Origin: Cryphonectria parasitica EP155
Lineage: Eukaryota; Ascomycota; Sordariomycetes; Diaporthales; Cryphonectriaceae
Reading direction: 5' to 3'
Assembly: GCF_011745365.1 (NCBI RefSeq)
Contig: NW_024468917.1
Coordinates: forward strand, 2,599,501-2,663,500
Length of the DNA: 64,000 bases
Shown one piece after another: positions 13,724 through 23,871 of the stretch. The position numbers and the translations under genes are program-made. Positions within the stretch are counted from its first letter, which is position 1; each line of letters begins with the position of its first letter. The notes below the pieces were generated by a model that made no database searches, was not told where the DNA came from, and worked only from the letters and a program-made list of their open reading frames with translations.

Positions 13724-15931
13724 ATGAACGTCCTCAAACTTCAGAGGTACGCATCATCTCCAGCCCGTTTCCTCAGCGAAGTGCGGCATTAGCGAAAAGG
13801 GGGAGAGGAGAAGAAGGAGTTTGTTCCCAGATCTGACCATTTTGCGACCAACACAGGAAGTTCCCTCAATTCCAACAGAATGACATATTCGGCCTAGCAG
13901 ATGCCTTTCGCAAGCTCGACGTCGACGACAAGGGATACCTCGATGAAGCCACTGCCATCAAGGCCACGCAGGCCAGCGAGCGTCAGCCTTACGATGTTGT
14001 GCGACAGGCACTGAAGGAGGTCGAGCTGGACTCGTCCAGGCGGGTCGAGCTTGAGGATTACGTTGGTGTACGTCGAATGGGCACCCTCTATCCTACTCTA
14101 GGAAGTCACCTATCTGTGAGATAACTGACCAGGTCGTATCGCAGCTCGTCGCCAAACTTCGAGAGTCCTCACCAGCCCAGCAGCGCATGGCCACCGGTGG
14201 TGCTGCCCCCGCCTCGCCCGGCGTCGTGTCACAGCGCACAGGTGGTCACGCCCAGAAGAGCAGCATCAGCGGCAAGATTCAAGTCCAGGGCTCGAATGCT
14301 AACATCACTCACACCATCAACGAAGACGAGCGCACTGAGTTCACGCGCCACATCAACGCCGTCCTCGCCGGAGATGCCGACATTGGCGACCGCCTGCCCT
14401 TTCCCACCGACACCTTCGAGATGTTCGACGAGTGCAAGGACGGCCTGGTGCTAGCCAAGCTCATTAACGACAGCGTGCCGGACACCATCGACGAGCGTGT
14501 AATGAACGTGCCTGGCAGGAAAATCAAGAAGCTCAATGCCTTCCACATGACCGAGAACAACAACATCGTCATCGAGTCCGCCAAGGGTATCGGCTGCTCT
14601 GTGGTCAACATCGGTAGCGGGGACATCATCGAGGTCCGGGAACATCTGATTCTGGGCTTGATCTGGCAGATAATCCGCAGAGGTCTCCTGGGCAAGATCG
14701 ACATCAAGCTTCACCCTGAGCTGTACCGGCTGCTCGAGGAGGACGAGACACTGGAGCAGTTCCTGCGATTGCCTCCAGAGCAGATCCTACTGCGGTGGTT
14801 CAACTACCACCTCAAGGCTGCCAACTGGCCCCGCCGGGTCACCAACTTCTCCACCGATGTCAAGGATGGCGAGAACTACGCGGTGCTCCAGGCACAGATC
14901 GGCTCTGAGTACGGCTGCTCCAGGGCGCCGCTCCAGCAGCGCGACCTGCTGCAGCGTGCGGAGCTGGTTCTGCAGGATGCTGACAGGCTTGGCTGCCGCA
15001 AGTTCTTGACACCCAAGTCCCTTGTCGCCGGAAACCCCAAGCTGAACCTGGCCTTCGTGGCGAACCTGTTCAACACACACCCTTGCCTCGACCCTATTAC
15101 GGAAGAGGAGAAGCAGGAAGTGGAGGACTTTGACGCAGAGGGTGAGCGCGAAGCCAGGGTGTTTACCCTGTGGCTCAACAGCCTGGACGTCCAGCCCCTG
15201 GTGCAGTCCTTCTTCGACGATCTCCGCGACGGTACAATATTGCTGCAGGCATACGACAAAGTCATCAAGGGCTCTGTCAACTGGCGGCACGTCAACAAGG
15301 CGCCAGCACACGGCGGCGAGATGCTGCGGTTCAAGGCCGTGGAGAACACCAACTACGCGATCGAGCTAGGCAAGCAGAATGGGTTCTCGCTAGTCGGAAT
15401 CCAGGGAGCCGATATTACCGACGGACAAAAGACCCTGACACTGGGCCTGGTATGGCAGATCATGCGCAAGAACATCACCCTGACGCTGTCTAGCCTCGCG
15501 CAGCGCCTCGGCAAGCGCGAAATTACCGACAGCGAGATGGTCAAGTGGGCCAACGAGATGTCTCGGCAGGGTGGCAGGGGCTCGACGATCCGATCCTTCA
15601 AGGATAACAGCATCGGCACTGGTGTCTTCCTGCTGGATGTACTTAACGGCATGAAGAGCAGCTACGTCGACTACGACCTCGTCACACCAGGCCACAGCGA
15701 TGACGATGCGTATATGAACGCCAAGCTGAGTATCTCGATCGCAAGAAAGATGGGCGCGACTATCTGGCTGGTACCTGAGGATATTTGCCAGGTCCGGTCT
15801 CGCCTGGTGACGACTTTCATTGGTGAGTGTTTATTCACAGATAATCTGTTCAACTTCTTGGGCAGTGGAATCGATTCGCTAACCACATCGCTACAGGTTC
15901 CCTCATGGCTACCTACGAGAAGATGCAGTAA
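13724..15931 (+). CDS. sac6: Fimbrin (plastin), actin-bundling protein
   Basis: Cross-links actin filaments in cortical patches and the subapical endocytic collar of hyphae. Exons are 13724-13746, 13857-14067, 14145-15822 and 15897-15931, giving 648 residues (yeast Sac6 is 642). The first exon encodes only seven and two-thirds codons (MNVLKLQ). Exon 2 holds the EF-hand-like region (AFRKLDVDDKGYLDEA). Exon 3 holds four calponin-homology domains, recognisable by the repeated signatures DGLVLAKLIND, KIKKLNAFHMTENN, KDGENYAVL, FDDLRDGTILL and GLVWQIMR. The last exon supplies the conserved short tail ending YEKMQ. ATG 13724 was chosen because it restores the EF-hand region; the later in-frame ATG at 14187 would remove it. 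Confidence 0.96.
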
Positions 15932-16530
15932 CAAGGTGCAGTGGGTGGTTGCGTGCGCTTAGGGAAGAAGGGCGCATCCTTTGGGAGAAAAAGTTCCGGG
16001 TCTTGATGCTAGCGCTCTCGGGGTTTCCTCTCGTATTATCTCTGCACTGGACTTTGACGATCTTTGATTGTTTGGTATTATTCTAGGGGGAAATGTCGCT
16101 TGCCCTTCAGTAGGCAGGACGAATTCATACCTCAGAATTTCTGGTGGCTGGAGCTTTTCGCCCTCTTGTTCTTATCACTTGGTGAAGATCCAAAAGACGA
16201 TCGCCTTGTGGCACCGTGTTCTGACCAAATAAAGACATGAATAATTATTATCCAACTTTGTCTGGTTTGTTCCAAGAGTGCGTACATGGTATGTTTAATG
16301 GCTGCTTGTTGGTGATCCCGTGACCGCGCGTATTAGCCGCGTCTGAAATGAAGTGACGTACTGCAGGAGGCCTACCACTACAGACCTTCCTCTGAATCTT
16401 AACATTTCCCACAGCTACCTATATTTACAGTATTCGTCCTCAAAAGAAAAAGAAAAATTGAGGTCCTTAGAATGCATTATACTTTTCTCTTGTCAAAACG
16501 TCTCGTAATCGTCGAGAGGGTCTGAACAAC
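15932..16530. other. Spacer between fimbrin and the SRAP gene, with a polyadenylation-type signal
   Basis: Tandem intergenic region. An AATAAA hexamer at 16228-16233 is a good candidate polyadenylation signal for fimbrin, implying a 3' UTR of about 300 nt. Promoter DNA of the SRAP gene should fill the remainder. Confidence 0.55.
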
Positions 16531-17322
16531 ATGTGTGGAAGATATGTGCTCGCCCTGGTACGTCAAGTACAGTAGTCACACACTATTTTACTTCATCAAC
16601 CAAATCACCTGTAACACACCAAGCTGACCAAGACCTTCCTTCCCAACTCCACAACAGAGCCCGTCGCAGGTCCGCCGCATGCTCGAGAATGACGACATGC
16701 TCGTCGACGATGCGCCTGCCGACGAGGGCGACGGCGCTCCGAGGCAGAGCTATAACTTCGCGCCGGGATATCATGGGATCGTGTACAGGGCAGACGTCCC
16801 GGATTGGGGCGCGGGCCCCAGGAGGGAGGCTAAGCAGAAGAAGGGCGGTGCGCCCAGCGAGCCTACCGTCGCCGCTGCTCCTGAAAACACCACCGAGCTG
16901 GACACGGCCAACCAGGGCATCGTAGAGGAGGAGGAGGGGGAAGAAGAAGAAGAAGAAGAAGAAGAAAGAGAAGGTGATGGCGAGAAGAAGACAAAGACGA
17001 AGAAGACGACACACTACAAGCTGCAGTCTATGAGGTGGGGTCTCATCCCCTTCTGGACAAAGCGCAACCCGGACTACGCCGCGGTGATGAAGACAATCAA
17101 CTGCAGGGACGACTCGCTCGCGCAGGCCGGCGGGATGTGGAGCTCCATGAAGGGCCGGAAGAGGTGTATCGTCGTCGCGCAGGGGTTCTACGAGTGGCTC
17201 AAGAGCGGCAGGGACAAGGTGCCGCATTTTGTGAAGCGCAAGGACGGGAGGCTGATGTGTTTTGCTGGGCTTTGGGATTGCGTCAAGTATGAGGGTGAGT
17301 GTCTTTTGGTTCCCTGCGTCTG

Positions 17323-17357
<35 letters not shown>

Positions 17358-18108
17358 GCTCTTCCCTGCTGAAAACGATGCTCCTCTTTTTGCAGATAAG
17401 GAAGACAAGAATTACACCTACACTATCATCACGACCGACTCCAACAAGCAGCTCAAATTCCTGCACGACCGTATGCCCGTCATCCTCGAGCCTGCCTCCG
17501 AGCAGATGCGGACATGGCTCGACCCATCCCGGTACGAGTGGGACAAGGACCTTCAGGCTGTCCTCAAGCCCTTCGAAGGCGAGCTGGAGGTCTATCCCGT
17601 CAGCAAGGAGGTAGGCAAAGTCGGGAACAACTCTCCGTCATTTATCATCCCGGTCGCCAGCCGTGAGAACAAATCGAATATCGCCAACTTCTTTGCCAAT
17701 GCCCAGGCCAAACAGGGTTCTCCCCAGAAGCCGAAGAAGGAGGGGGAGGAGGATGTCGAGGTCAAGCAGGCTACGACCTCGTCGCCCGTGAAAGAGGCCA
17801 AGTCGGTCGACGAGGTGGTGAAGAATGCAGATGACGGCGGTATGGGCGTCTCGTCTGCGGCTGCTGCTGGGGAGAAGAGGAAGGGAAATGGTGAGGACGA
17901 TATGGGGTCGGGAAATGAAGAGCCGCCGAGGAAGAAGAAGGCTGTGGCTTCATCGCCCCTCAAGGCCAAGCCGTCTCCTTCGCCGAAAAAGTCCGCTGTA
18001 AAAGGCGGGAGGTCGACCAGTGCGACGAGCAATGGGACCAAGAGCCCCATGAAGGCGAAGGGAACCGGAACACCAAAGATCACCCAGTTCTTTGGGAACA
18101 GTGCCTGA
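16531..18108 (+). CDS. SRAP-domain protein (HMCES/YedK type), abasic-site DNA-protein crosslinker
   Basis: SRAP proteins trap abasic sites in single-stranded DNA at replication forks through a covalent bond to Cys2. Exons are 16531-16557, 16658-17294 and 17396-18108, giving 458 residues. The tiny first exon encodes MCGRYVLAL with the nucleophile Cys2 directly after Met, as the mechanism requires. Other family residues are the Asn in KTINCRDD, the Glu in GFYEW, the His in FLHDRMPVIL, and MRWGLIPFW. A Glu/Lys-rich insert (16922-17010) splits the fold between NFAPGYHG and the WGLIPFW strand. The disordered Lys/Ser/Pro-rich tail ends KITQFFGNSA, resembling a degenerate PCNA-interacting peptide. 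Intron 2 contains a CA repeat. Confidence 0.93.
17326..17356 (+). repeat. (AC)n microsatellite in intron 2 of the SRAP gene
   Basis: An uninterrupted AC/CA run of about 31 nt inside the intron 17295-17395. Confidence 0.95.
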
Positions 18109-18576
18109 TGACGAGAATTTTGTTCCCTATCGCGACGCTGGGATGTCGTTGTTGAGAACACAGGGCGACCTGAGCTGTTTCGGAACGATACGAGAGACTG
18201 AGAGGCGCACTTCTACGATTTACCGATTTGTCGTACCTTGATTAGGTTTGATGACGGGCATATTCCGCTTCACTTCGTAACTCGCCGGCTCCATCATTAT
18301 CAGCCAGCGGTCTGAAGAGAGAGCAAGTCCTTGCTCCGGGAGCCCTCTGCATATTCCTCAACCTCCCCTCCTTTCCTGCGTCACATAAACACGATGCTCG
18401 TTCAGGTTCTCAGCTTGAATCCAATTAATGACGGAGTTTGGCGGCAAATACGCCGTCAGCAGAGACACATTGGCGATGGCTTGTTATTGGTTGATGTCCA
18501 CCAAAAAAAAAAAAAAAAAAAAAAAGTAAGATAGTAGGGTATCTATTCAATAATATGTACAGCTGTATATTCCAGG
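18109..18576. other. Convergent spacer with poly(A) tract
   Basis: 3' flanks of the SRAP gene (plus) and the PPR gene (minus). It contains a 23-nt A run at 18503-18525. On the minus strand TGTACATA (18561-18554) lies 16 nt past the PPR stop codon. Confidence 0.6.
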
Positions 18577-21500
18577 TTATAGCCCCCGCCCTACATTCTT
18601 CTTTACATCTTCTGTGTATGTGGGTGTCAGTCCACCCAACGGGGACCGACTTTCCACGCCATGCGGCGTTGTGGAACCGGACACAGCACTAAGGCCGTCT
18701 CGCCGGATGCGCGCCCACTCGGCGAGCTGTGGCCCCTGATTGACCGGCGCGATGTTCTCCATCTTCTGTGCCTCAAGGAGCATCTTTCTTGAGACGTTTT
18801 CGGGCACCGGGGCCGGGTCCAGCTGGAGCAGGCGTGTCTCAAGCTCCTCGTCCAAGGCCTCTTCATCATCGTCACTGTGCTGCCATTCCTCCGTCTCTGC
18901 GTCTACGTCCGCAGCCCCATCGTCTTGCTGCGTCTGGTCCGGCACCTGCTCGGCTGGCCACTGTTCCTCGAATGCCATGTCCTGATCGTATTCTTGCTGC
19001 TGCTGCTGCTGCTGCTGCTCTAACGCCATCTTCTTGAGCTTGTTGGCCTCGACCGTAGCCTCCATCAACTTTATGGCTTTTGCCTTGTGGTTGATATACG
19101 AAAACGCACGCAGTGTCCAGTCGTCAGCCTGGAAGCCTTCGGTCTCGAGACGGCGCATTGCATCCACTGCTTTGGGTATCTTCTCCATCTTGGCGTAACC
19201 AGCTGCGAGGGTATTCCACGTGACAGCATTCGGCTCCACCCCGTGCTCGCGCATAAGGCTGATGACACGCTCAGCTTCCTCAGGTTGTTTGTGCCTCATG
19301 AATCCATGCATGAGGATGCTCCAGGTGTAAACACTTGGGGCTGGGTGGCGGATCGGAGGTCTCCGTCGGCCGAGGACTTCGTTGTTGGGTGATTCTTTTG
19401 CTTCTGCTTGAAGTCCGAAATCTTCCATCATGGCGTCTGTGTCTTGACCATCCTCAGCTTGATGGGCTTCTGGGCACGGTGTTTCACTACCCGACGTCTG
19501 CCGAGTAGTCGACATAGAATCAGAATGCCCGACTTCCGAAGTGGAGTCTTGGCCAACATCCCTCACCATATCTCGAATGATGTCGAGCGCGATTCGTAAA
19601 GTGCCTCGCCACTTGATCAAGTTTCTGAGAACAACGTCATGAACAAAAGTCCCCCGCTCTCGTACCATAAGCTCTGCAACAGGATGGCCCTCTGCGAGCA
19701 TCTGTCTGAAGTGGGAGTAGAATATGACGACGTCTGCTGGCATCGGGAGGGACCGAATGAGCCCTAGGATCATGATGGCGAGCGTGTCCGATCCTGGCTG
19801 CACGAGTTCTTGAGGAGGAAGAGGCGGGACTTCCGCAGCTATGCGCGTCATGTTCTCGGGAACCCAACTCTGAAGCGTTGCGAAATCACCCATCTCAACA
19901 AGACGTTTTGTGATGAACGGCCTGATAGGCTTGGGATCGAAGATCCGGGTGTAGATCGAATTCAGGGCGAACAGGGCGGTTCGACGCGGTCCCTGCCTGT
20001 CTTTGCGCGCGCGTAAGCAACTTATGTACAAGGCATGAAGCACATCATTCCAGACGATAGGATCTCGAATGTTTGCAAAGCACGCCTGGATCGTGAGCTC
20101 AGACAAAGTGTCAAAGTCTCCGCACATCTTGCAGCCGTGAATTAGGACGGAGAAGGTGACCGCGTCCGGTTGCACGCCGTGTTGTTTCATGACCTCGAAA
20201 ACGTCTAGAGCCGCCTTGAGATCCCCCCTCAAGCAGAGGGCCCGCATGATAGCAGAGTAGGTGACGACGTCGGGAACCATTCCAATACTGTGGAGAGTGC
20301 CAAACAAGTCTGCGGGAGTGGCAGACTGACCATCTAGCGCTGCGAGATCTTCCTTTCTGAATGTTAAAATTGAAGTGCACACGCTGGCCGCCACAGGACT
20401 GTTGATGTCCACTGTGCCTGCGCTTGTGAGGCCGAGCAGCACCTGAGTACTCAATTTCTTTGTCGATGGCGACTTGGCTAGACGACTTGCGAATTGGAGC
20501 TCGGTATTGGTGTGCAGGTTGCAATGAGTATCGCGGAGCTGCTGATACCAAGGCCCGATAGAGGCTTCGGGAAGAGCTTCTAGTATTCGCACGATGGTGG
20601 CCTGGTTGATCTGAACAGTATTTGCCCGACTGCTCCTGAGCACATTGGTCACCAGCAGAGCCAAATCTGCCGCAACGGCAGGTCTCTCAGACGGTTCCAT
20701 CACGCTCATACGCATTGCCAGTATCTCGAGGACGTCTTCGACCACGTAGAATTCGGGCGTATATGGTGGTTCATGGGTTCTTATGACGCATTCCAGCAGA
20801 GGGCGGAGCTTTTCGGGGACAAAGCGCAGCGCGACGGATATCAACTGACTGTCCCTCCGTCGTCGCAGAGAACGATTCTTCCCTTGAAACCGTGGTATGG
20901 AATCCATCATTTCCTCCACATTACCACATCCTTGGAGCCATCGTACCTGATTCTTCTCGACTGAAGATGATGGTCTTGAATCCTCTGGCGGTGCGTTTCG
21001 AAACTGCCCAACGAAGCGTTTCCAAGCGGTGAATTCGCCGAAAGCTAGCCTCGTTTTGCTTCCCGGGGCGAGGGCCTGCAGGCGCTTGCGTTGAAATCGC
21101 TCCCAATCGTCGAATCTGTGAATGACCGAGGCCATTTTCAAAGTACCGTCCTCGATGTTTTTGACCTCCTTGACGAATTGTAGCCTCGTGTCACTAGGCG
21201 TGAGCGTGGAGGTCGATGGTGTAGGGAGGGGAAATGGAGGCTTTGGTGGTTCGTGGCCATACACCGGTCTGACTGTCATCTTGTCTCCCCCATAAGGAGG
21301 ATATGAGGTGTCCAAGGGGCTACGAGATGCATCACCTTGCGGCTGATTTGCAGAGCCCCAACTGATTGGTGATAGGGCAGCGGCATCTGTCGTCGGGGTA
21401 GGAGCCCCTTCATGTTGGGACTGCTCCTCGAAGACTGCATGGCTGCCTTGTTCGGTATTCGACGCCACGCCATGTACTGCTTCTCGGCGTGAGATTTGAA

Positions 21501-21600
21501 ACGGGAGACGGGGCGATAAAAGATGTCGTATGGGATTAATCTGGTTTTGCCGTGGTTGCCCGAGTCGCAGGAGGCACAAACGACTGGAGGCGTACTGCAT
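18577..21600 (-). CDS. Pentatricopeptide-repeat (PPR) protein, probably mitochondrial
   Basis: Intronless gene of 1007 residues. The N-terminus (MQYASSRLCLLRLGQ...) is Arg/Ser/Leu-rich without acids, as in a mitochondrial presequence. Clear PPR motifs are VPDVVTYSAIMRALCLRGDL and the next repeat (VQPDAVTFSVLIHGCKMCGD) in the middle. Two more lie near the C-terminus (PSVYTWSILMHGFMRHKQ, VEPNAVTWNTLAAGYAKM). Other repeats are probably degenerate. Fungal PPR proteins bind specific mitochondrial RNAs for stability, processing or translation. Which RNA is targeted cannot be read from the sequence, and a link to the Pet309/CYA-5 group is only a possibility. A Gln tract and acidic region lie near the C-terminus (18870-19020). 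Confidence 0.85.
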   Translation of the reverse strand: MQYASSRLCLLRLGQPRQNQINPIRHLLSPRLPFQISRREAVHGVASNTEQGSHAVFEEQSQHEGAPTPTTDAAALSPISWGSANQPQGDASRSPLDTSYPPYGGDKMTVRPVYGHEPPKPPFPLPTPSTSTLTPSDTRLQFVKEVKNIEDGTLKMASVIHRFDDWERFQRKRLQALAPGSKTRLAFGEFTAWKRFVGQFRNAPPEDSRPSSSVEKNQVRWLQGCGNVEEMMDSIPRFQGKNRSLRRRRDSQLISVALRFVPEKLRPLLECVIRTHEPPYTPEFYVVEDVLEILAMRMSVMEPSERPAVAADLALLVTNVLRSSRANTVQINQATIVRILEALPEASIGPWYQQLRDTHCNLHTNTELQFASRLAKSPSTKKLSTQVLLGLTSAGTVDINSPVAASVCTSILTFRKEDLAALDGQSATPADLFGTLHSIGMVPDVVTYSAIMRALCLRGDLKAALDVFEVMKQHGVQPDAVTFSVLIHGCKMCGDFDTLSELTIQACFANIRDPIVWNDVLHALYISCLRARKDRQGPRRTALFALNSIYTRIFDPKPIRPFITKRLVEMGDFATLQSWVPENMTRIAAEVPPLPPQELVQPGSDTLAIMILGLIRSLPMPADVVIFYSHFRQMLAEGHPVAELMVRERGTFVHDVVLRNLIKWRGTLRIALDIIRDMVRDVGQDSTSEVGHSDSMSTTRQTSGSETPCPEAHQAEDGQDTDAMMEDFGLQAEAKESPNNEVLGRRRPPIRHPAPSVYTWSILMHGFMRHKQPEEAERVISLMREHGVEPNAVTWNTLAAGYAKMEKIPKAVDAMRRLETEGFQADDWTLRAFSYINHKAKAIKLMEATVEANKLKKMALEQQQQQQQQEYDQDMAFEEQWPAEQVPDQTQQDDGAADVDAETEEWQHSDDDEEALDEELETRLLQLDPAPVPENVSRKMLLEAQKMENIAPVNQGPQLAEWARIRRDGLSAVSGSTTPHGVESRSPLGGLTPTYTEDVKKNVGRGL
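18994..19019 (-). repeat. (CAG)n repeat encoding polyglutamine in the PPR protein
   Basis: Read on the minus strand, a pure CAG run encodes eight or more Gln just after the last PPR motif. It is low complexity and probably length-variable. Confidence 0.9.
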
Positions 21601-21994
21601 ACTCCTCGGTTCGCCTCTCTTTGCGTGGATGCCGTCTAATCAACGGCAAGTCCTCCTTCATATCGTATTGCGCAGCATCTCGACTGTGTGTCTTTTGGTG
21701 TTCTTTGGAGAATCCAGCGCGGGTTGATGGTTCGGAGTTTAGTCTTTTCTTCAAGCTTCAGGGCAGGCTAGCGACTACTGGTGCTGCCTGCCGGAAGAAA
21801 ACCGCTTTGAATGCAGGGATCTACCGCCTCTTGAGTTCATGAATCTCAACCTCGACATCCTCAGTATCGACACCTACCAGTCCCAGACAATAATCATCCC
21901 TCCCAAGTACTCAGCACGGAACCTCACACGCGACTATCGTTCGAGTTTCAACTCAATCTTACAACTTATTGAGCTGATCTCTCCGCCAGAGACC
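21601..21994. promoter_or_regulatory. Compact divergent promoter between the PPR gene and cwf18
   Basis: Only 394 nt separate the two start codons, so promoter and leaders are shared or interleaved. An in-frame ATG at 21839 would extend Cwf18 by 52 residues, but the extension is not family-like. Confidence 0.55.
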
Positions 21995-22690
21995 ATGTCG
22001 ACACCACATACCAAGCTCAGTGCCGCCTCAGACGACCGCAAAGCACGGCTCGCGAAACTAAAATCGCTGAAGCGCAAACAACCCGAAGACGAGATCGCAC
22101 CTCCAGAATCAGACCGCCAAAAATCACCAGCAGCACTGCCTTCCGCAACAGGAGGCGAAGGCGATGCATCTCGAGAAGAAGAAGAGGAAGAAGCAAGAAA
22201 GCAGCAGCAGATCGAAAAGGACGTTTCGCGGATACACCTCTCTGGGCGAAACTACGATGCCGAGACAAAGGGTCCGAAACTAGGCTTCGAGGCACCGCCA
22301 ACGCTGGGACCAGACGAACAGACGCTGGAGGACCAGGCGGCGGACCTGGAGGCGGAACTGCGGAAGAAGGCGGCTGAGGAGGCCGAGGACGACAAGGGCA
22401 TCGATCTTTTCAAGCTGCAGCCCAAGAAGCCGAACTGGGATCTCAAGAGGGAGCTCAACAAGAAGCTGGAGGTACTCAACGTCAGGACGGACAACGCCAT
22501 TGCGAAGCTGGTGAGAGAGAGGTTACAGTCAAAGCAAATTGAATCGCAGAAGGCAGGCTCTGGCGCCACCGATGGGGAAGCTGTCGCGGCGAGCCTGGAG
22601 GGCGGGGAGCTGGAGGAGATTATCAGGCTGAGGGAGAGGGAGGAGCAGGAGGAGGAGCGGAGGGAACGTGAGGCTATCGATGTGGAGTGA
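21995..22690 (+). CDS. cwf18: Pre-mRNA splicing factor Cwf18 (CCDC12 family)
   Basis: Component of the Prp19/Cdc5-associated (activated) spliceosome. Single exon of 231 residues. The signature block is the C-terminal LFKLQPKKPNWDLKRELNKKL followed by TDNAIAKLVRERL, matching CCDC12 (RKPDWDLKRD...AIAELIRERL). The N-terminus begins with a basic helix (DDRKARLAKLKSLKR), also typical. The middle and tail are highly charged coiled coil rich in Glu and Arg. ATG 21995 was preferred over the in-frame ATG at 21839 because its protein starts at the conserved helix and it has a favourable context (GAGACCATGT). Confidence 0.88.
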   Translation: MSTPHTKLSAASDDRKARLAKLKSLKRKQPEDEIAPPESDRQKSPAALPSATGGEGDASREEEEEEARKQQQIEKDVSRIHLSGRNYDAETKGPKLGFEAPPTLGPDEQTLEDQAADLEAELRKKAAEEAEDDKGIDLFKLQPKKPNWDLKRELNKKLEVLNVRTDNAIAKLVRERLQSKQIESQKAGSGATDGEAVAASLEGGELEEIIRLREREEQEEERREREAIDVE

Positions 22691-22839
22691 ACTATGAAGG
22701 CTTGTAATCTATTGGGGCCGCACATTCCAGGACGTTACTGCATTGGAGAGGCGTTTTAAGGATTGAGACTGGACCTTCGGTTGGGGAGAAGAAGAAAAAG
22801 CTTTATCCTGCATTACAGTATGCGAATTGATACCCGGAT

Positions 22840-23871
22840 CTATCTACTCATGTTCATGGCCTGGGTCAAAGCTAATCTCTTGCTGAAGGGACTCAGGCTG
22901 CGCTGTCTTGGTGGCTCTGGATCCCGTGGTGGAGGACCTCGCTGGCGCTCTTCAGTCCTGTATGATCCATCCTGACTCCGGTCCCTGTAGCGACCATAGC
23001 CACCTTGCGCTGGACGACCTGCTGGTGACCTCGAGTCTCGGCGTCTCACAGGTTCCCGGCGCCCATCTTCTCTCGAGTCAGAAGAATACCTTCGACGACG
23101 TACTGGAGAGCGCTCTCGGTCGAGAGAGTCCTCCCGCCCCGATCCTCGGGATGGTGGCTCGTCATATGGCGTGGGGGATCTTGTGTCGCGGTCATCGCGA
23201 TCTACGTATCTCTGTGAGCTACCTGGCGATCTTCTCCTGTTGTCATGAAGTTGGTGGCTCATTTCTGGACTCAGAGATCGCCCGCGACGGTCGTCGCTGA
23301 CCGAATCGAAAGACCTGCTCCGGCTCCGCGACACCCGCCGTGCAGGAGGCGAAAGTTTGCGGGCACTTCGTGGCGACGGCGATGCTCGTCTCCGTGGCGG
23401 TGGTGATCTCCCAGATCTTGTTGAGATAGATAACATCGAATCAACAGAGGCTGACCGTGATCGTGATGGTGACCGTGACCGTGGGCGTTTGTGCTCGGGT
23501 TGCCGCGCTGGTGGCTCATCATCATCTTCCAGCTCTCGTTTTCGTGCCCTCTCAGCCTCCTTCCTGGCTAACTCCTCATCGGCTACGCCCTTCCTATACA
23601 ATGTAAATTAGCAAGACGTTATGCCGAGAAGGTGAGTTGACGAGATGAACCCTTACTTTCTTGTGACATCACCAGGTACATCGTTGGTGAGTTTGGGGGC
23701 CAGCTTGGGGTTGAGCAGCTGCTGCGTCCGAGAGGGCCGGGCCTTGTATGGCCGTTCTTGTAGCTGAGCCTTGCACTCGTATGAGTAGTGCCCTCGCTTC
23801 AGGCATTTTTGACACTGAACATTGGTTGGTGTAGGCTGTCTCCGGCCTCCACCTCGGTTCCACGCATGCAT
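22840..23871 (-). CDS. Zinc-knuckle, RS-rich protein (ZCCHC10-like), probable RNA-processing factor
   Basis: Two exons, 23657-23871 and 22840-23593, with a GTAAGG donor and TATAG acceptor, giving 322 residues. Exon 1 encodes a CCHC knuckle (CQKCLKRGHYSYEC) and the PSRTQQLLNPKL helix that characterises ZCCHC10. Exon 2 is a long arginine/serine/aspartate domain with many RS, SR, RD and RSRSRS units, like SR splicing regulators. RNA binding and nuclear speckle location are inferred. The gene runs tail to tail with cwf18, 149 nt away. Confidence 0.85.
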
